Source: Goodfellowiella coeruleoviolacea
GTDB lineage: Bacteria; Actinomycetota; Actinomycetes; Mycobacteriales; Pseudonocardiaceae
Direction of reading: 5' to 3'
NCBI RefSeq assembly: GCF_024171785.1
Contig: NZ_JAMTCK010000002.1
Coordinates: forward strand, 496,001 to 560,000
Length of the DNA: 64,000 nt
Below the pieces are notes generated by a model. That model was not told the origin of the DNA. It was given only the letters and a program-made list of their open reading frames with translations, and made no database searches. Made by a program: the position numbers and the translations under genes. Positions 8,799-17,859 of this stretch are shown piece by piece. How positions within the stretch are numbered: the stretch's first letter is position 1; each line of letters starts with the position of its first letter.

Positions 8799-9469
8799 GG
8801 CGCGAGGTAGCGGTCGAGGAGGGCGGCCAGTTCGGCGTCCAGTGCCTCGATGGACACCTCGCCGGTCGGTGCTGGGCCAGGCGGTGTTGGGCCAGTCGCT
8901 GGGCTGGCCAGCACCGGGCCGGTGAGCACGAACGACCACGCGGTGAGCAGCACCGCCCTGGCGCGGGGCGCCACCTCGCCGGGGCGGACGGACCCGTCGG
9001 CGATGCCGGCGCGCAGGCTGTCCTCCAGCAGGGCCAGCTGGTGGTTGGTGCTGCGGCCGCGGCGGTGCAGCAGGTAGGGCAGCAGGAATTCCGGGTCCAC
9101 GTCGACGATCTTGCGCAGCAGCGGGTGGTCGCGCAGCGCGCCGGCGACCCGCACGACCAGGCGCACCAGGCGTTCGCGTCCGGTGCCGGTGTCGTCGCGC
9201 ATGTTGGCCTCGACCACGGCGGCGAACTCGCGGGTGACCAGGGCCGCGGTCAGCGCGGTGACGTTGGGCCAGCGCCGGTAGAGGGTGGCGCGGGAGATGC
9301 CGGCGCGGCGGGCGATCTCGGCCATGTTGAGTCCGCGCATCCCCACGGCCAGCAGCAGGTCGTGCGCGCAGTCGAGGATGCGGTCCTCGGGGATGGCGTT
9401 GGCGGCGCGGGCGGGTTCGGCCGGTCGCGCCGCGGCGTCCAGCGCAGGGGTGCGACGCTGAGACATCAT
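8795..9469 (-). CDS. TetR-family transcriptional regulator
   Basis: The 224-residue protein has an N-terminal helix-turn-helix at about residues 30-75 (MAEIARRAGISRATLYRRWPNV). Its C-terminal ligand domain ends in hydrophobic helices (AWSFVLTGPVL). Tandem ATGs at 9469 and 9466 are the likely starts, since upstream codons overlap the divergent gene's control region. It overlaps glpD by 4 nt and diverges from the flavoprotein-dagK pair with only 39 nt between starts. It is therefore well placed to repress both glycerolipid units; the ligand is unknown. Confidence 0.9.
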   Translation of the reverse strand: MMSQRRTPALDAAARPAEPARAANAIPEDRILDCAHDLLLAVGMRGLNMAEIARRAGISRATLYRRWPNVTALTAALVTREFAAVVEANMRDDTGTGRERLVRLVVRVAGALRDHPLLRKIVDVDPEFLLPYLLHRRGRSTNHQLALLEDSLRAGIADGSVRPGEVAPRARAVLLTAWSFVLTGPVLASPATGPTPPGPAPTGEVSIEALDAELAALLDRYLAP

Positions 9470-9508
9470 GTGCCACAGTGTATCAGCGCGAGGGAGTGGA
9501 GGACCGCG

Positions 9509-11092
9509 GTGACCGAGCCCGACCTGTCCGTGATCGACCAGCACCCCTACCGGTGGGGCAACCCGAACCCGCCGCCCGGCCTGCCCGAGGCGATCCGGGC
9601 CGCCCTGGGGCACCTGGGCGTGCGGCCGGGTGCGCGCGGCCCGGCCGTTGATCTGTCCACTGTGCAGCTACCGGCCGCGGTGCTGCCCGAGGCGGCCCGG
9701 TCCGCGCTCGCCGCGGCGGTGGGGGCCGAGCACGTCAGCACCGCGGCCGAGGACCGGCTGGCGCACACCCGGGGCTGGTCCACCCCGGACCTGCTGCGGC
9801 TGCGGCGTGGGGACGTGGCCGACGCCCCGGACGCCGTGGTGTTCCCGGGCACGCACGACGAGGTCGTCGACGTGCTGGCGGTGTGCGCCCGGCACCGCGT
9901 CGCGGTGGTCCCGTTCTCCGGGGGCACCTCCGTGGTCGGTGGGCTCACCCCGGCCAGGGCGGGCTTTTCCGGGGTGGTCGCGCTGGACGTGCGCCGGCTC
10001 TGCCGGCTGGTCGCGCTGGACGAGGTGTCCCGCACCGCCACGCTGCAGGCCGGGCTGCGCGGCCCGGTGGCCGAGCGGCTGCTCAACGAGCGCGGCTTCA
10101 CCCTCGGGCACTTCCCGCAGTCCTTCCAGGGCGCCAGCATCGGTGGTTTCGCCGCGGCCCGCTCGGCCGGGCAGGCGTCGGCGGGCTACGGGCGCTTCGA
10201 CGAGATGGTGGTCGGGCTGGAGCTGGCCACCCCGCGCGGCACCCTCGCGCTGGGCCACGCCCCGAAGTCGGCGGCCGGACCGGACCTGCGCCACCTCGTG
10301 CTGGGCTCCGAGGGCGCCCTGGGCGTGATCACCTCGGTGCGGGTCCGGGTGCGGCCGGTGCCGGCGAGCCGGGTGTACGAGGGCTGGCGGTTCCCGTCGT
10401 TCGCGGCGGGCACGACCGCGCTGCGCGCCCTGGCCCAGGACGGCCCGCTGCCCACGGTGCTGCGGCTGTCCGACGAGCTGGAGACCGCGGTCACGCTGGC
10501 CGGCGGGCCGGGTGGGTGCCTGGTCGTCACCGGCTACGAGGGCGGGGCGGCCGAGGTGGCGGCCAGGCGCGCCGCGGCCTCGGCGGTGCTGGCCGAGCTG
10601 GGTGGCACACCGCTGGGGCCGGAGCCGGGCGAGGCCTGGCGCTCCGGCCGCTACCAGGCCCCCTACCTGCGGGACGCCCTGCTCGACGCGGGCGCGCTGG
10701 CCGAGACCCTGGAGACGGCGGCGTTCTGGTCGGAGCTGCCGGCGCTGCGGGCGGCGGTCACCGACGCGCTCACCACCGCGCTGGCCGAGGCGGGCACCCC
10801 CGCCGTCGTGCTCTGCCACATCTCGCACGTGTACGAGACCGGGGCCTCGCTGTACTTCACCGTGGTGTGCGCCCAGGCCGACGACCCGCTCGCGCAGTGG
10901 GCGGCGGCCAAGCAGGCGGCCACCGCCGCCATCCTGCGCCGCGGTGCGGCCGTCACCCACCACCACGGGGTGGGCACTGATCACCGCGCCGCCCACGCCG
11001 AGCAGGTCGGCCCGCTCGGGACCGACCTGCTGCGGGCGGTCAAGCGCGCGCTGGACCCGGCCGGCGTGCTCAACCCGGGTGTGCTGATCTGA
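9509..11092 (+). CDS. FAD-binding oxidase, alkyldihydroxyacetonephosphate synthase-like
   Basis: The 527-residue flavoprotein belongs to the VAO/PCMH family. The FAD-binding half (residues 110-290) shows VVPFSGGTSVVGGLTP and the glycine-rich FPQSFQGASIGGFAAARSAG. The C-terminal cap has ICHISHVYETGASLYFT (as VLCHISH) and AAVTHHHGVGTDH, which are typical of alkyl-DHAP synthase. In eukaryotes that enzyme exchanges the acyl chain of acyl-DHAP for a fatty alcohol to make ether lipids; bacterial substrates are less certain. The GTG start at 9509 follows GAGTGGAGG. The gene is one base from the next start, forming an operon with the lipid kinase. Context with glpD (DHAP supply) favours a glycerolipid role. 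Confidence 0.85.
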   Translation: MTEPDLSVIDQHPYRWGNPNPPPGLPEAIRAALGHLGVRPGARGPAVDLSTVQLPAAVLPEAARSALAAAVGAEHVSTAAEDRLAHTRGWSTPDLLRLRRGDVADAPDAVVFPGTHDEVVDVLAVCARHRVAVVPFSGGTSVVGGLTPARAGFSGVVALDVRRLCRLVALDEVSRTATLQAGLRGPVAERLLNERGFTLGHFPQSFQGASIGGFAAARSAGQASAGYGRFDEMVVGLELATPRGTLALGHAPKSAAGPDLRHLVLGSEGALGVITSVRVRVRPVPASRVYEGWRFPSFAAGTTALRALAQDGPLPTVLRLSDELETAVTLAGGPGGCLVVTGYEGGAAEVAARRAAASAVLAELGGTPLGPEPGEAWRSGRYQAPYLRDALLDAGALAETLETAAFWSELPALRAAVTDALTTALAEAGTPAVVLCHISHVYETGASLYFTVVCAQADDPLAQWAAAKQAATAAILRRGAAVTHHHGVGTDHRAAHAEQVGPLGTDLLRAVKRALDPAGVLNPGVLI

Positions 11093-11093
11093 C

Positions 11094-11987
11094 GTGCGCG
11101 GGTTCACGGCACTGGTCAACCCGATCTCCGGGACCAGGCGGGCGGCGCTGATCTGGGCCCGACTGGCCGACCTGCTGCGGGCGCGAGGTGCGGTGGTGCG
11201 GCAGGTGCCGACCCGCAGCGCCGCGCACGCCACCGAACTGGCCGAACAGGCCGCCCATCGGGGTGATGTGGTGGTCGCGGTCGGCGGTGACGGGCTGGTC
11301 CGGGACGCCGCGGCCGGTGTGGTGGCCGCCGACGGGACCCTGGCGATCGTGCCGGCGGGCCGCGGCAACGACCTGGCTCGGGCCCTGCGCCTGCCCGGCG
11401 ACCCGGCGGCCCTGGCCGGTCTGCTGCTGTCCGGGGTCGGTCGCCGGGTGGACGTGCTGGAGGTCGCGGGCCAGGTGGTGGTGGGCAACGCGTACGCGGG
11501 CATCGACTCGGTGGCCAACCACGTGATCAACCGGCGGCGCTGGGTGCCGGGCCCGCTGCTGTACCGGCTGGCCCCGGCCCGCACCCTGCTCACCTGGCGG
11601 CCGGTCGACTACACGGTGGAGGTCGACGGCGTGCGCACCGGGGTGCGCGGCCACACCGTGGTGGTGGCCAATTCCGGGGTGTACGGCAACGGCGTGCGCA
11701 TCGTGCCCACGGCCGTCCTGGACGACGGCCTGCTGGACGTGTTGACGCTGGGGGACTCCTCCCGGCCCGCCCTGGCGCGCGCCCTGCTGCGGGCGCGCAC
11801 CGGCGGTCACCTGGATGGGCCGCGCACCCGGCTGCGCACCGGGCGGGTGGTCACGCTGTCGGCGAACCGGCCGCTGGCGCTGTACGCCGACGGCGACCAC
11901 GTCGCCGACCTGCCGGCGACCATCCGGGTTCGGCCCGGTGCGCTGGAGGTGATCGCGCCGGGGCCGCCTCACCGGTTGATGGCGTAG
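11094..11987 (+). CDS. Diacylglycerol/lipid kinase (DAGK catalytic domain)
   Basis: The 297-residue protein has the ATP-binding signature VVAVGGDGLVRDAAAGV (GGDG at residues 63-66), then the NDLARAL helix (GRGNDLARALRLPGD) and a C-terminal beta-sandwich domain. This is the standard YegS/DgkB/BmrU fold. Such enzymes phosphorylate diacylglycerol, sphingoid or related lipids. The GTG start lies one nucleotide after the preceding stop codon, showing tight coupling. Together with the flavoprotein it probably processes an ether or acyl glycerolipid. The substrate is not deducible from sequence. Confidence 0.9.
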   Translation: MRGFTALVNPISGTRRAALIWARLADLLRARGAVVRQVPTRSAAHATELAEQAAHRGDVVVAVGGDGLVRDAAAGVVAADGTLAIVPAGRGNDLARALRLPGDPAALAGLLLSGVGRRVDVLEVAGQVVVGNAYAGIDSVANHVINRRRWVPGPLLYRLAPARTLLTWRPVDYTVEVDGVRTGVRGHTVVVANSGVYGNGVRIVPTAVLDDGLLDVLTLGDSSRPALARALLRARTGGHLDGPRTRLRTGRVVTLSANRPLALYADGDHVADLPATIRVRPGALEVIAPGPPHRLMA

Positions 11988-12343
11988 CCGTACTGGTCGG
12001 GGGTGGACACGGTGCCGCCGAGTTGCTGCGCGGCGCGCCCCAGGAGGGCTCGCGCAGCAGTTGGCGGCCGAGCACAGGCACATCGGCGACACCCAGACCC
12101 GGGTGGGGATGGTGGGCGACAGCAATTGCAAGCGCTCGCTAATTGGGTGTCCCGTTGTTACCCTGACGCCGTGGCAGACGCCGCGCGTGCGCGCCGATTT
12201 ATCCGCCCCCTGGCCCCTCGTGGGCGCCACGGGGCCGACGTCGTGCCACGCCAGACGCGCTGACCGGTCTCGTCCGGCGAGCCATCGGGTCAGGGGGAGT
12301 GCCCTCGTCCCGATCACCCTTCGCTCGCCCCAGGAGACCCGCC
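11988..12343. other. Intergenic region upstream of the PheRS-like gene
   Basis: No gene is supported. An AT-richer patch at about 12118-12150 (contains GCAATTGCAAGCGC and CGCTAATTGG) is the only promoter-like part. The T-box consensus that would indicate tRNA-sensing control was not found. The remainder shows nothing recognisable. Confidence 0.4.
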
Positions 12344-13468
12344 ATGTCCGCTTGGCTCACCCCTGACCAGCTCACCCGCGACCTGTCCGTGCGCGACCTC
12401 ACCGACCCCGCCGCCGGCCCCCACGCGATCCAACTCGTCCTCACCCGCGTGGTCGACGCGCTGGCCGCGCGGTGGAGGTGCCAGGTCCGGTGGGTGCGCG
12501 GCGACCGCGTCGTCACCGTCGAGGACAACTACGACAACCTGGGCTACGACCGCAGCGACATCACCCGCGACGCGCGCTACACCCGCTACGTCGACCACGG
12601 GCGCGTGCTGCGCAGCCACTCCAGCGCGATGGTCCCCGCGGCACTGCGGACGCTGGCCGGCGATCCCGCGGCCGACGTGCTGCTGGTGTGTCCGGGAATC
12701 GTCTACCGCCGCGACGCCATCGACCGGCTGCACACCGGCACCCCGCACCAGCTCGACCTGTGGCGGCTCACCCGCCGCCGGCCGCGCCTGACCGAGGCCG
12801 ATCTCGACGACATGATCAGCACGGTGCTGGGCGCGCTGCTGCCCGGCGCGACCGACCGGCGCGAGGCCCGAACGCACCCGTACACCGTGGCCGGCCGGCA
12901 GGTGGACGTGCTGCGCGACGGCGCGTGGATCGAGGTCGCCGAGTGCGGCCTGGCCCACCCCGCCGTCCTGGCCCGGGCCGGGCTGGACGACTCGTGGAGC
13001 GGCCTGGCCCTGGGCCTGGGGCTGGACCGGATGCTCATGCTGCTCAAGGACATTCCCGACATCCGGCTGCTGCGCTCCACCCATCCGGGCGTGGTCGAGC
13101 AGATGGGCGACCTGACCCGCTACCGGCCCGTGTCCACCATGCCGGCGATCCGCCGGGACATCTCCATCGCCGTCGGCGCCGACGACCACACCGAGGACCT
13201 GGGCGACCGGGTTCGGGAGGCGCTCGGCGCGGACGCCGACTGCGTGGAGTCGGTGGAGATCCTCCAGCAGACACCGTGTGCCGACCTGCCCGAGCGCGCC
13301 CTGGCCCGGCTGGGCGCGCGCACCGACCAGAAGAACCTGCTCGTCCGGATCACCCTGCGGCACCTGCACCGCACACTGTCCGATCAGGACGCGAACGCCA
13401 TGCGCGACCGCGTGCACGCGGCCGTCCACCAGGGCAGCACCACGCCGGCCGACGGGGACCTCGGCTGA
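12344..13468 (+). CDS. Single-chain phenylalanyl-tRNA synthetase-like protein (class II core plus FDX-ACB domain)
   Basis: The 374-residue protein lacks the N-terminal coiled coil of bacterial PheS. It goes straight into a class II aaRS core and ends with a ferredoxin-fold anticodon-binding domain (about 265-360, starting [11 protein letters not shown]). That is the architecture of monomeric mitochondrial PheRS (FARS2), not of bacterial alpha2-beta2 PheST. Motif 2 is visible as [20 protein letters not shown] (119-138) and motif 3 as [20 protein letters not shown] (224-243). The segment before motif 3 reads [12 protein letters not shown]. The ATG follows AGGAG at 12332-12336. It could be a second PheRS, for example a resistance or amino-acid-activating paralogue. 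True tRNAPhe charging is inferred, not shown. Confidence 0.85.
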   Translation: MSAWLTPDQLTRDLSVRDLTDPAAGPHAIQLVLTRVVDALAARWRCQVRWVRGDRVVTVEDNYDNLGYDRSDITRDARYTRYVDHGRVLRSHSSAMVPAALRTLAGDPAADVLLVCPGIVYRRDAIDRLHTGTPHQLDLWRLTRRRPRLTEADLDDMISTVLGALLPGATDRREARTHPYTVAGRQVDVLRDGAWIEVAECGLAHPAVLARAGLDDSWSGLALGLGLDRMLMLLKDIPDIRLLRSTHPGVVEQMGDLTRYRPVSTMPAIRRDISIAVGADDHTEDLGDRVREALGADADCVESVEILQQTPCADLPERALARLGARTDQKNLLVRITLRHLHRTLSDQDANAMRDRVHAAVHQGSTTPADGDLG

Positions 13469-13617
13469 GCGACGCGGTCCGGGTGGCCCCCGATCACCCG
13501 GTCGTTGACCGCGCCGTTCCACGGTGGCCACGCCGGGGGAAACCGCCCGTCCCGGCCGGGTCGGCTGGCTACGATCGGGCCACCCGCCGGGCCGCCGCCG
13601 GCGGGCGGGAGGCCGGG

Positions 13618-15144
13618 ATGAGCGGGGCTGCCCTCACCGCGGGGACCGGGCGCACGGCCCGGTTGCCCCGGTTCGCGCTGACGCCGGTCGGCCTGGTGGT
13701 CGCCGCGCAGGTCGCGGTGCTCACCGCGCTGTCCGGGCGGTACGGCTTCCACCGGGACGAGCTGTACTTCCTGGCCGCGGGCGCGCACCCGGCGTGGGGC
13801 TACGTCGACCAGCCGCCGATCACGCCGCTGCTCGCCCGGGCCGCCACCGCGCTGTTCGGGGCCACCCCGAGCGGGTTGCGCGTCGCGGCCACCCTGATCG
13901 GGGCGGCCACCGTGGTGGTGGTCGCCCTGGTCGCCCGGGAGGTGGGTGGCGGGTGGGGCGCGCAGCTGCTGGCGGCCGCGGCGACCGCGCTGTCCTCGTT
14001 CGTGCTGGCGGTGTCGCACATGCTGTCCACCACCACGGTGGACCTGCTGGTGTGGGTGGTGATCGGGCTGCTGGTGCTGCGCCTGCTGCGCACCGGTGAT
14101 GCCCGCTGGTGGCTGCCGGTGGGGGCGGCCGTCGGGGTGGGGCTGGCCAACAAGTGGCTGGTGCTGCTGCTGGTGTCCGCCCTGGGGGTGGCGCTGCTCG
14201 TGGTCGGGCCGCGCGCCGTGCTGCGCGGCGGCTGGCTGCTGGCCGGCGTCGGGGTGGCCGCCCTGCTCGCCGCGCCGGTCGTGGTGTGGCAGGCCGGGCA
14301 CGGGTTCCCGCTGCTGGCGGTGGCCGCCGGCATCAGCGCGGAGGACGGCGCGGAGAACCGGGCGCTGTTCGTGCCGATGCAGCTGGTGTACCTCTCGCCG
14401 GTGCTGGTGCCGGTGTGGCTGGCCGGTCTGGTGCGGCTGTGGCGTGACCCGGGGCTGCGCTGGGCCCGGTGCCTCGCGGTCAGCTACCCGGTCCTGTGCG
14501 GGGAAGTGCTGGTGTCCGGCGGGAAGCCCTACTACGCGCTGCCGCTGCTGGTGCTGCTGCTGGCCGCCGGGGCCGAGCCGACCGTGCGCTGGCTGGCCCG
14601 CGTCCGCCGCCCGGCCGCGCGAATGGCCCTCGGCGCGGTGGCCGGGGTGGCGGCGGGGGCATCCGTGGTGATCGGGCTGCCGGTGCTGCCGGCCCCGTGG
14701 CTGGCCGGCCCGGTGCTCGCGGCGAACAAGGAGGCGGGGGAACAGGTCGGCTGGCCGGAGCTGGCCGCGGCGGTCGCACGGGTGTGGCAGCGGATCCCGC
14801 CCGACCAGCGGGCCGGGGCGGTGATCCTCACCAGGAACTACGGTCAGGCCGGCGCGATCGAACACCACGGCGCGCGCTACGGGCTGCCGCCGCCGTACTC
14901 GGGGCACATGTCCTATGCGGACTGGGGGCCACCGCCGGACGAGCGGACCGGGCCGGTGGTGCTGGTCGGCGGTGTCGGCGCGGCGCCCGCACTGCGGGAC
15001 GCGCTGGCCGGCTGCGAGGTGGCGCAGGTGAACGACAACGGCGTCGGCCTGGCCAACGACGAGCAGGGCACCGAGATCGCGCTGTGCACCGGGCCGACCG
15101 CCCCCTGGTCGCGGCTCTGGCCCGCGCTCCGCTGGCGCTACTGA
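13618..15144 (+). CDS. GT39/ArnT-like membrane glycosyltransferase (PMT_2 family)
   Basis: This 508-residue polytopic membrane protein has about ten hydrophobic segments. Just after TM1 it carries the family hallmark loop [20 protein letters not shown] (HRDE with the acidic catalytic pair), then [14 protein letters not shown]. The C-terminal 110 residues are soluble and extracytoplasmic. Members use polyprenyl-phosphate sugars to glycosylate proteins or lipids on the outer face. The ATG at 13618 follows a GGGAGG ribosome site. It is an isolated gene. The donor and acceptor cannot be stated. Confidence 0.85.
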   Translation: MSGAALTAGTGRTARLPRFALTPVGLVVAAQVAVLTALSGRYGFHRDELYFLAAGAHPAWGYVDQPPITPLLARAATALFGATPSGLRVAATLIGAATVVVVALVAREVGGGWGAQLLAAAATALSSFVLAVSHMLSTTTVDLLVWVVIGLLVLRLLRTGDARWWLPVGAAVGVGLANKWLVLLLVSALGVALLVVGPRAVLRGGWLLAGVGVAALLAAPVVVWQAGHGFPLLAVAAGISAEDGAENRALFVPMQLVYLSPVLVPVWLAGLVRLWRDPGLRWARCLAVSYPVLCGEVLVSGGKPYYALPLLVLLLAAGAEPTVRWLARVRRPAARMALGAVAGVAAGASVVIGLPVLPAPWLAGPVLAANKEAGEQVGWPELAAAVARVWQRIPPDQRAGAVILTRNYGQAGAIEHHGARYGLPPPYSGHMSYADWGPPPDERTGPVVLVGGVGAAPALRDALAGCEVAQVNDNGVGLANDEQGTEIALCTGPTAPWSRLWPALRWRY

Positions 15145-15204
15145 ACCGCGCACCACCCGGGGTCGGCCGCGCGGCGCTGCCGCGTGCGGTTCAGCGCCGG
15201 GGAA

Positions 15205-15236
15205 CCGGCCCGTCCACTGTGGATGGTGTGGGCCGG
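15205..15236. terminator. Possible terminator between convergent genes
   Basis: A 7-bp stem, CCGGCCC (15205-15211) with GGGCCGG (15230-15236), in the 109-nt gap between convergent stop codons. The loop holds a TCCACTGTGGA palindrome (15213-15223), which may form an inner stem. Confidence 0.45.
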
Positions 15237-15253
15237 CTTCTCGGGTCGACCGG

Positions 15254-16636
15254 TCAGGCGGCGACCGCGCTGGGCTTGTCGTCCAGGTCGCTGATGTCGA
15301 GCCGGGTGATGCCGCGCACGATGACCAGGTAGCTCACCACGGCCATGACCGCGCTGGCGCCGACGAAGACCAGGGCGAGTTCGAACGAGCCGGTGGAGTT
15401 GATGATGTAGCCGATGATGATCGGGGTGGTGATCGCGGCCAGGCTGCCGAAGGTGTTGAACAGGCCGCCGCTCAGCCCGGCGATCTCCTTGGGGGAGGTG
15501 TCGGCGACCACCGCCCAGCCCAGGGCACCGAGCCCCTTGCCGAAGAAGGACAGCGCCATGCAGCCGATGACCAGCCAGGAGGCGTCCACGTAGTTGCAGA
15601 TGACGATGCTGGTGGACAGCAGCAGGCCGGTGACGATGGGGATCTTGCGGGCCGCGGTCAGCGACAGGCCGCGGCGCAGCAGCGAGTCGGAGAGGAAGCC
15701 GCCGAGCACGCCGCCGGCGAACCCGCACAGCGCCGGCAGCGAGGCGACCACGCCGGCCTCCAGGATCGTCATGCCGCGCTCCTGCACCAGGTAGACCGGG
15801 AACCAGGTGAGGAAGAACCAGGTGAGGGTGTTGATGAAGTACTGTCCGATGTAGACGCCCAGCATCATCCGGTTGGTGAGCAGCTTGCGCAGGTAGCGCA
15901 GGTTCGCGCCGCGGGGCGCGGTCTTCTCACCGGGATCGCGTTTCTGGTCCATGTCGACCACGGCGCCGCCGGCGATGATGTGGTCCAGCTCCGGCTGCTT
16001 GAGGCGCGGGTGGTTGCGCGGCGCGTAGATGACCTTCATCCAGACCAGCGAGAGCACCACGCCGATGCCACCGATGATGGTGAACACGTGCTCCCAGCCC
16101 AGGTTGGTCACCAGCCAGCCCATGATCGGCGAGAACACCACGGTGGCGAAGTACTGCGCGGAGTTGAAGATCGCCGCGGCGGTGCCCCGCTCCCTGGTGG
16201 GAAACCAGGCGGCCACGATCCTGGAGTTGCCGGGGAAGGACGGCCCCTCGGCCAGTCCGACGAGCAGGCGCAGCAGGAAGAGCAGGCCGACCGCGGTGCC
16301 CATGCTGAAGTTGCCGACCGCGCCCTGGGCCATGGTGAAGGCCGACCACAGGAAGATCGCCCAGCAGTACACCTTGCGGGAGCCGAAGCGGTCCAGCAGC
16401 CAGCCGCCGGGGATCTGGGCGATCAGGTACGACCAGCCGAACGCGGAGAAGACGTAGCCGAGCGCGACCGAGCTGATCCCGAGTTCGGCCTGGATGGCGT
16501 CACCGGCGATGGAGATGGTGGAGCGGTCCGCGTAGTTGACCGTGGTGACGATGAACAGCATCGCCAGGATCGAGTACCGGACGCGGCCCGGCTTGGGGGT
16601 TCGAGCGGCTGGTGCGGCCCGGTCGAGGGCGGTCAT
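15254..16636 (-). CDS. MFS transporter of the glucarate/galactarate (GudP/GarP) type
   Basis: The 460-residue protein has 12 predicted membrane segments and the anion:cation symporter hallmarks: VNYADRSTISIAGDAIQ in TM1, GGWLLDRFGSRKVY in the 2-3 loop and WFPTRERGTAAAIFNS. The closest family I recognise is the D-glucarate/D-galactarate permease GudP/GarP. It would import aldarates in symport with protons. It lies downstream of and co-directional with the LysR regulator gene, across from kdgD and the talarate/galactarate dehydratase. A perfect inverted repeat sits in its promoter region, and a related one lies at the LysR/kdgD divide. Confidence 0.88.
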   Translation of the reverse strand: MTALDRAAPAARTPKPGRVRYSILAMLFIVTTVNYADRSTISIAGDAIQAELGISSVALGYVFSAFGWSYLIAQIPGGWLLDRFGSRKVYCWAIFLWSAFTMAQGAVGNFSMGTAVGLLFLLRLLVGLAEGPSFPGNSRIVAAWFPTRERGTAAAIFNSAQYFATVVFSPIMGWLVTNLGWEHVFTIIGGIGVVLSLVWMKVIYAPRNHPRLKQPELDHIIAGGAVVDMDQKRDPGEKTAPRGANLRYLRKLLTNRMMLGVYIGQYFINTLTWFFLTWFPVYLVQERGMTILEAGVVASLPALCGFAGGVLGGFLSDSLLRRGLSLTAARKIPIVTGLLLSTSIVICNYVDASWLVIGCMALSFFGKGLGALGWAVVADTSPKEIAGLSGGLFNTFGSLAAITTPIIIGYIINSTGSFELALVFVGASAVMAVVSYLVIVRGITRLDISDLDDKPSAVAA

Positions 16637-16758
16637 GGCGTGATCAGTCTCCTTTGACCAGTGGGATCGGCTACGCCTAGCTGCGCCGTGCTGGCACCAC
16701 AGGTGTGATGGGGACTGACCGTAGGTTTCTGGTGTGATGCACGTCCAGATTTAATTTT

Positions 16759-16772
16759 GTATCTACTGATAC
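16759..16772. promoter_or_regulatory. Candidate LysR operator upstream of the aldarate transporter
   Basis: A perfect inverted repeat GTATC-TACT-GATAC in an AT-rich patch 123 nt upstream of the transporter start. A related copy occurs between the LysR gene and kdgD. That makes it a candidate binding site for the local regulator. Confidence 0.5.
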
Positions 16773-16818
16773 CGTCCTTGAATCGTCGGGTCGGCCGCTG
16801 ATCGCCCCGGCCCGGCCC

Positions 16819-17694
16819 TCACAGGGCGCGCAGCAGGGCGGCCAGCGCGGGGTTGTCGTTGCTCCTGCGCCACGCCAGGTCGAGTTCCACCGGGTTGGCC
16901 TCGGGCAGGTCGACCGGGTGGAAGGTGACGCCCTGGTACTGCAGCTGCGCCGCCGCGGCCGGCACCAGCGACACCCCCCAGCCGTCGTTGACCAGCGCCA
17001 GCACGCTGTGGATCTGGCTGAGGTACTGGGTGAACACCGGCGTCACCCCGGCGCCGCGGAACACGCTGATCAACAGGTTGTAGAAGTACTGGGACTCCAC
17101 CGGGGAGTACATGATCAGCGGCTGGCGGTCGAAGTGGGTCACGCTCAGCGACGGCCGCACCTCGGTCAGCGGGTGTCCGACGGGCAGGGCGGCGATCAGC
17201 GGCTCGCGCACCAGCACCCGGCTGTCCAGGTCGGGGCGGGTGATGGGTGGGCGCACCATGCCCAGGTCGAGGATGCCCTCGGACAGCGCCTCGAACTGCT
17301 CCATGGTGACCATCTCCCGGAGCACGACCTCCACCCGGGGCAGGGCCCCTCGGGCGGTCCGCAGCAGGCTGCCCAGCGCCGAGTAGGTGCTGCCCGCGGT
17401 GAAGCCGATGGTGATGGACCCGGCCTCGCCCACCGAGGCCTGCTGGGCGGCCAGGGCCGCCTGCTCGGCCTGGCGCAGCAGTCGCCGCGCCTCGACCAGG
17501 AAGGTCCGGCCGGCGTGGGTCAGCTTGACCGACCGGTTGCTGCGGTCGAACAGGCGGACCCGCAGTTCGTTCTCCAGCAGCTGGATCTGTCGGCTCAGCG
17601 GCGGCTGGGTCATCCGCAGCCGCTCGGCGGCCCGGCCGAAGTGCAGTTCCTCGGCCACGGTCACGAAGCTGGTGAGCTGGGTCAGTGAGAACAT
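16819..17694 (-). CDS. LysR-family regulator of the aldarate locus
   Basis: The 291-residue protein has a standard N-terminal winged HTH (residues 3-62: LTQLTSFVTVAEELHFGRAA, then LRMTQPPLSRQIQLLEN). An effector-binding domain follows, with the usual two lobes. The start is the ATG at 17694. It sits between the transporter gene it precedes and the divergently transcribed kdgD, the classic position for an LTTR controlling a catabolic locus. The probable effector is galactarate, talarate or a dehydration product; that is inference. Confidence 0.9.
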   Translation of the reverse strand: MFSLTQLTSFVTVAEELHFGRAAERLRMTQPPLSRQIQLLENELRVRLFDRSNRSVKLTHAGRTFLVEARRLLRQAEQAALAAQQASVGEAGSITIGFTAGSTYSALGSLLRTARGALPRVEVVLREMVTMEQFEALSEGILDLGMVRPPITRPDLDSRVLVREPLIAALPVGHPLTEVRPSLSVTHFDRQPLIMYSPVESQYFYNLLISVFRGAGVTPVFTQYLSQIHSVLALVNDGWGVSLVPAAAAQLQYQGVTFHPVDLPEANPVELDLAWRRSNDNPALAALLRAL

Positions 17695-17695
17695 C

Positions 17696-17721
17696 GATAC
17701 TTTCCCTGTATCAGTGGATGC
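17696..17721. promoter_or_regulatory. Candidate LysR operator in the lysR-kdgD intergenic region
   Basis: GATAC (17696-17700) faces GTATC (17708-17712). The block GTATCAGTGGATGC (17708-17721) resembles the perfect repeat upstream of the transporter. It lies immediately upstream of the LysR start codon, as expected for autoregulation and divergent activation. Confidence 0.45.
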
Positions 17722-17859
17722 AATTATTATGTTGGACGTGGATCGATCGGGGATTTTAGCCTCGGGGCACGTATTCGCGACGGCGCGTCGTCGAACCGGA
17801 CCGGCCGCGACCCAGTGGAGTGGGGCGAGGACGCGCGCACCGAGGTGAGGAGCCCGTAG

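Noticed and set aside
11988-12343. T-box leader controlling the PheRS-like gene
   Set aside because: The conserved T-box antiterminator sequence and a specifier-loop layout were not found.
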